Origin: Rhypophila decipiens
Taxonomy: Eukaryota; Ascomycota; Sordariomycetes; Sordariales; Naviculisporaceae
Length of the DNA stretch: 64,000 bases
Assembly (NCBI GenBank): GCA_033297075.1
Contig: MU858202.1
Coordinates: forward strand, 1 to 64,000
Reading direction: 5' to 3'
The notes beneath the pieces are model-generated. The model ran no database searches. It had not been told where the DNA came from and saw only the letters and a list, made by a program, of their open reading frames with translations. Positions 60,142 to 64,000 of this stretch are shown in pieces. How positions within the stretch are numbered: position 1 is the first letter of the stretch; each line of letters starts with the position of its first letter. The position numbers and the translations under genes are program-made.

Positions 60142-61298
60142 GTCTCGTCCATCTCATTGTCGTACTGCTGCCCGCCTTCAAACAGAGAGGTCTCACTACT
60201 CGGCAGCGACGAGAGAAAGAATGTCTCCAGATAGTTCATCGCCCGCTCCGGTTCCACACCTTGACCCTCTACCCAGTGCTGGTCCAGGTAATACCGCCGC
60301 CGATGGCGATCCCTCGCCGATGGGAACGCATGACCATCCATATCTCTCGTCCACACCTTCTCCATAAACTGCTTGAGGAGGGATTTCATGATGGTGCTCA
60401 GCTTGACGCCAATATACTGCACAAAGATCATCTGCAGGATGTCGTCGTCGGCCCAGATGCGATACTTGCCGTTCAGCCCGGCCCGGGGCATCACGGGGAT
60501 ACCCTGCTCGCCGGCGTTCCACTGCCACCGCTTGAGGTCGGCGAAGCGCATGTTGAGCACGTCGGCGATCTCGTCCTTGGCCACCTCACTCTCGAGAAAG
60601 TTCTGCAGGATGGCGCGCTTCTCGTCGCTCACCAGGTCCTCGGTCAGGAGCCCCTTGATGCAGCTGGTGAGCGAGGCCTGGTTGAAGGGGCAGGTCTCGT
60701 TCATCAGCGAAGCCGTCTGGTTCGAAACACGGTCCCGTAGTTGTTGCAGGGTTGCCTGGCTTTTCTCATCGGGGAATAACCCGTCGAGGAAGCCGCGGAT
60801 CTCATGCTCGCTTGTCTCGAGCGGCTCGAACACGACAGACTCGAACTTGTTCACCAGGTCTTTGAGTCGCTGGCGCTGGCTCTCTGCCACGGGGTGCGAG
60901 CTCGTCTCTGGGGCTGCCTGTTCCATCCACTCAGTGAGGAGGCGGGAGTACAGATGTGCCATGTCCAACCTGCGGCTCTGCACGTCGAGTTTGGAGTGCA
61001 GCTGGCGGTCAAAGTTGGCCAGCTTCGACTCGGGAATCGAGGCGTCGTACTTGGACTGTGCCAGCCATCTCTCTATGTTGTCCAGAGAGTGATCGGCCAA
61101 GGCATTGGGGCTGGCCAGCTCCCGGCAACCGTCCAGGAGGCTACCCAGGCGATCCCTGCGGTCCGGGGAGCCATGTGCCTTGTTGATGAAGGCTTGTTTG
61201 CGAGCTTCGTACGAGTTTCGACGGGAGTCCAGCTCTCGGATCTTGGACAGGCTGATGCTTTGTAGGGTCCTAGATAGGACTGACATTGGCGAAGACAT
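58266..61298 (-). CDS. rvt: rvt, cellular (domesticated) reverse-transcriptase-related protein
   Basis: Single exon, 1010 residues. The frame extends upstream only through non-ATG codons, so the start is ATG 61298; Met5 is an alternative. The long helical N-terminus (SKIRELDSRRNSYEARKQAF, KLDVQSRRLDMAHLYSRLLT) is followed by a polymerase core with the RT motifs in order. Motif A is ALIQTDIQWFG (Asp453), motif B is KRGVPMAHASEK (about 509-520), and motif C is YRIHDDIWL with Asp547-Asp548. Motif D is FGLEFNRSKTGFVYLPG and motif E is VSVGFLVLD. The three catalytic Asp are intact. An insert before motif A holds 13 Asp (387-399). The C-terminus has Ser/Glu/Asp and Thr runs, an RGRGGRGG patch (about 935-955), and ends in a conserved-looking helical block. 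It lacks endonuclease, RNase H, gag or terminal repeats. This matches rvt genes, single-copy host genes of fungi and some other lineages known to polymerise nucleotides but not to transpose; their role is unresolved. Confidence 0.9.

Positions 61299-64000
<2,702 letters not shown>

Noticed and set aside
58266..61298. Reading the RT gene as a LINE-type retrotransposon
   Set aside because: No endonuclease or gag-like frame, no poly-A tail or target-site duplication was seen, and the HDD motif and layout fit host rvt genes better.

Overview
This is nuclear DNA from a filamentous ascomycete (Pezizomycotina, most likely Sordariomycetes). The genes are intron-poor to moderately intronic, with short introns (about 50-85 nt) that have GT(A/G)NGT donors, CTNA(C/T)-like branch points and YAG acceptors. 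Further support comes from a divergently transcribed histone H3/H4 pair with one intron each, an intron-bearing tRNA-Ser, a pentafunctional AROM gene, and a cellular (non-mobile) reverse-transcriptase gene of the rvt type. Gene models below were assembled by hand from reading frames and splice sites. Every spliced model keeps frame through all junctions. || Layout. 1-3.4 kb: no gene recognised, with an AT-rich left edge. 3.4-7.0 kb: a DENN-domain protein carrying a C1 domain (+). 8.3-8.9 kb: Ypi1 phosphatase-1 regulator (-). 10.2-12.6 kb: a DUF726/TMCO4-like hydrolase-fold protein (+). 13.0-13.7 kb: a mitochondrial GatC/Gta3-type amidotransferase subunit (-). 14.1-15.2 kb: Sec17/alpha-SNAP (+). 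15.6-19.5 kb: Rrp12 (+). 20.1-20.9 kb: Vti1 SNARE (-). 22.1 kb: tRNA-Ser(GCT) (-). 22.8-27.3 kb: seven-exon Rav1 of the RAVE complex (-). 28.3-29.5 kb: Cox11 (-). 30.1-31.7 kb: FAD-dependent oxidoreductase (-), whose 3' end has been copied twice just downstream. 33.6-36.1 kb: OPT-family transporter (+). 36.6-38.1 kb: Prp3 (-). 39.0-44.3 kb: RNA polymerase I largest subunit (+). 46.4-49.1 kb: histones H3 (-) and H4 (+). 49.1-56.2 kb: a gene-poor stretch holding one small secreted cysteine-rich protein gene (+) at 52.8-53.3 kb. 56.3-58.0 kb: MFS sugar transporter (+). 58.3-61.3 kb: rvt (-). 62.6 kb to the window end: the 5' part of AROM (+), cut by the edge. || How the genes relate. Most are housekeeping genes placed side by side rather than in a cluster: secretion and vacuole/endosome traffic (Sec17, Vti1, Rav1, DENN), ribosome production (Rrp12, Rpa190), mitochondrial biogenesis (Cox11, Gta3-like), splicing (Prp3) and chromatin (H3/H4). 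The accessory part is the right third. || The most striking item is the domesticated reverse transcriptase gene rvt, head-to-head with aromatic amino acid biosynthesis (AROM). Next are the two-exon cysteine-rich secreted protein, which no long open frame reveals, and the tandem copies of the oxidoreductase C-terminus. No transposon, CRISPR array or secondary-metabolite cluster was seen.
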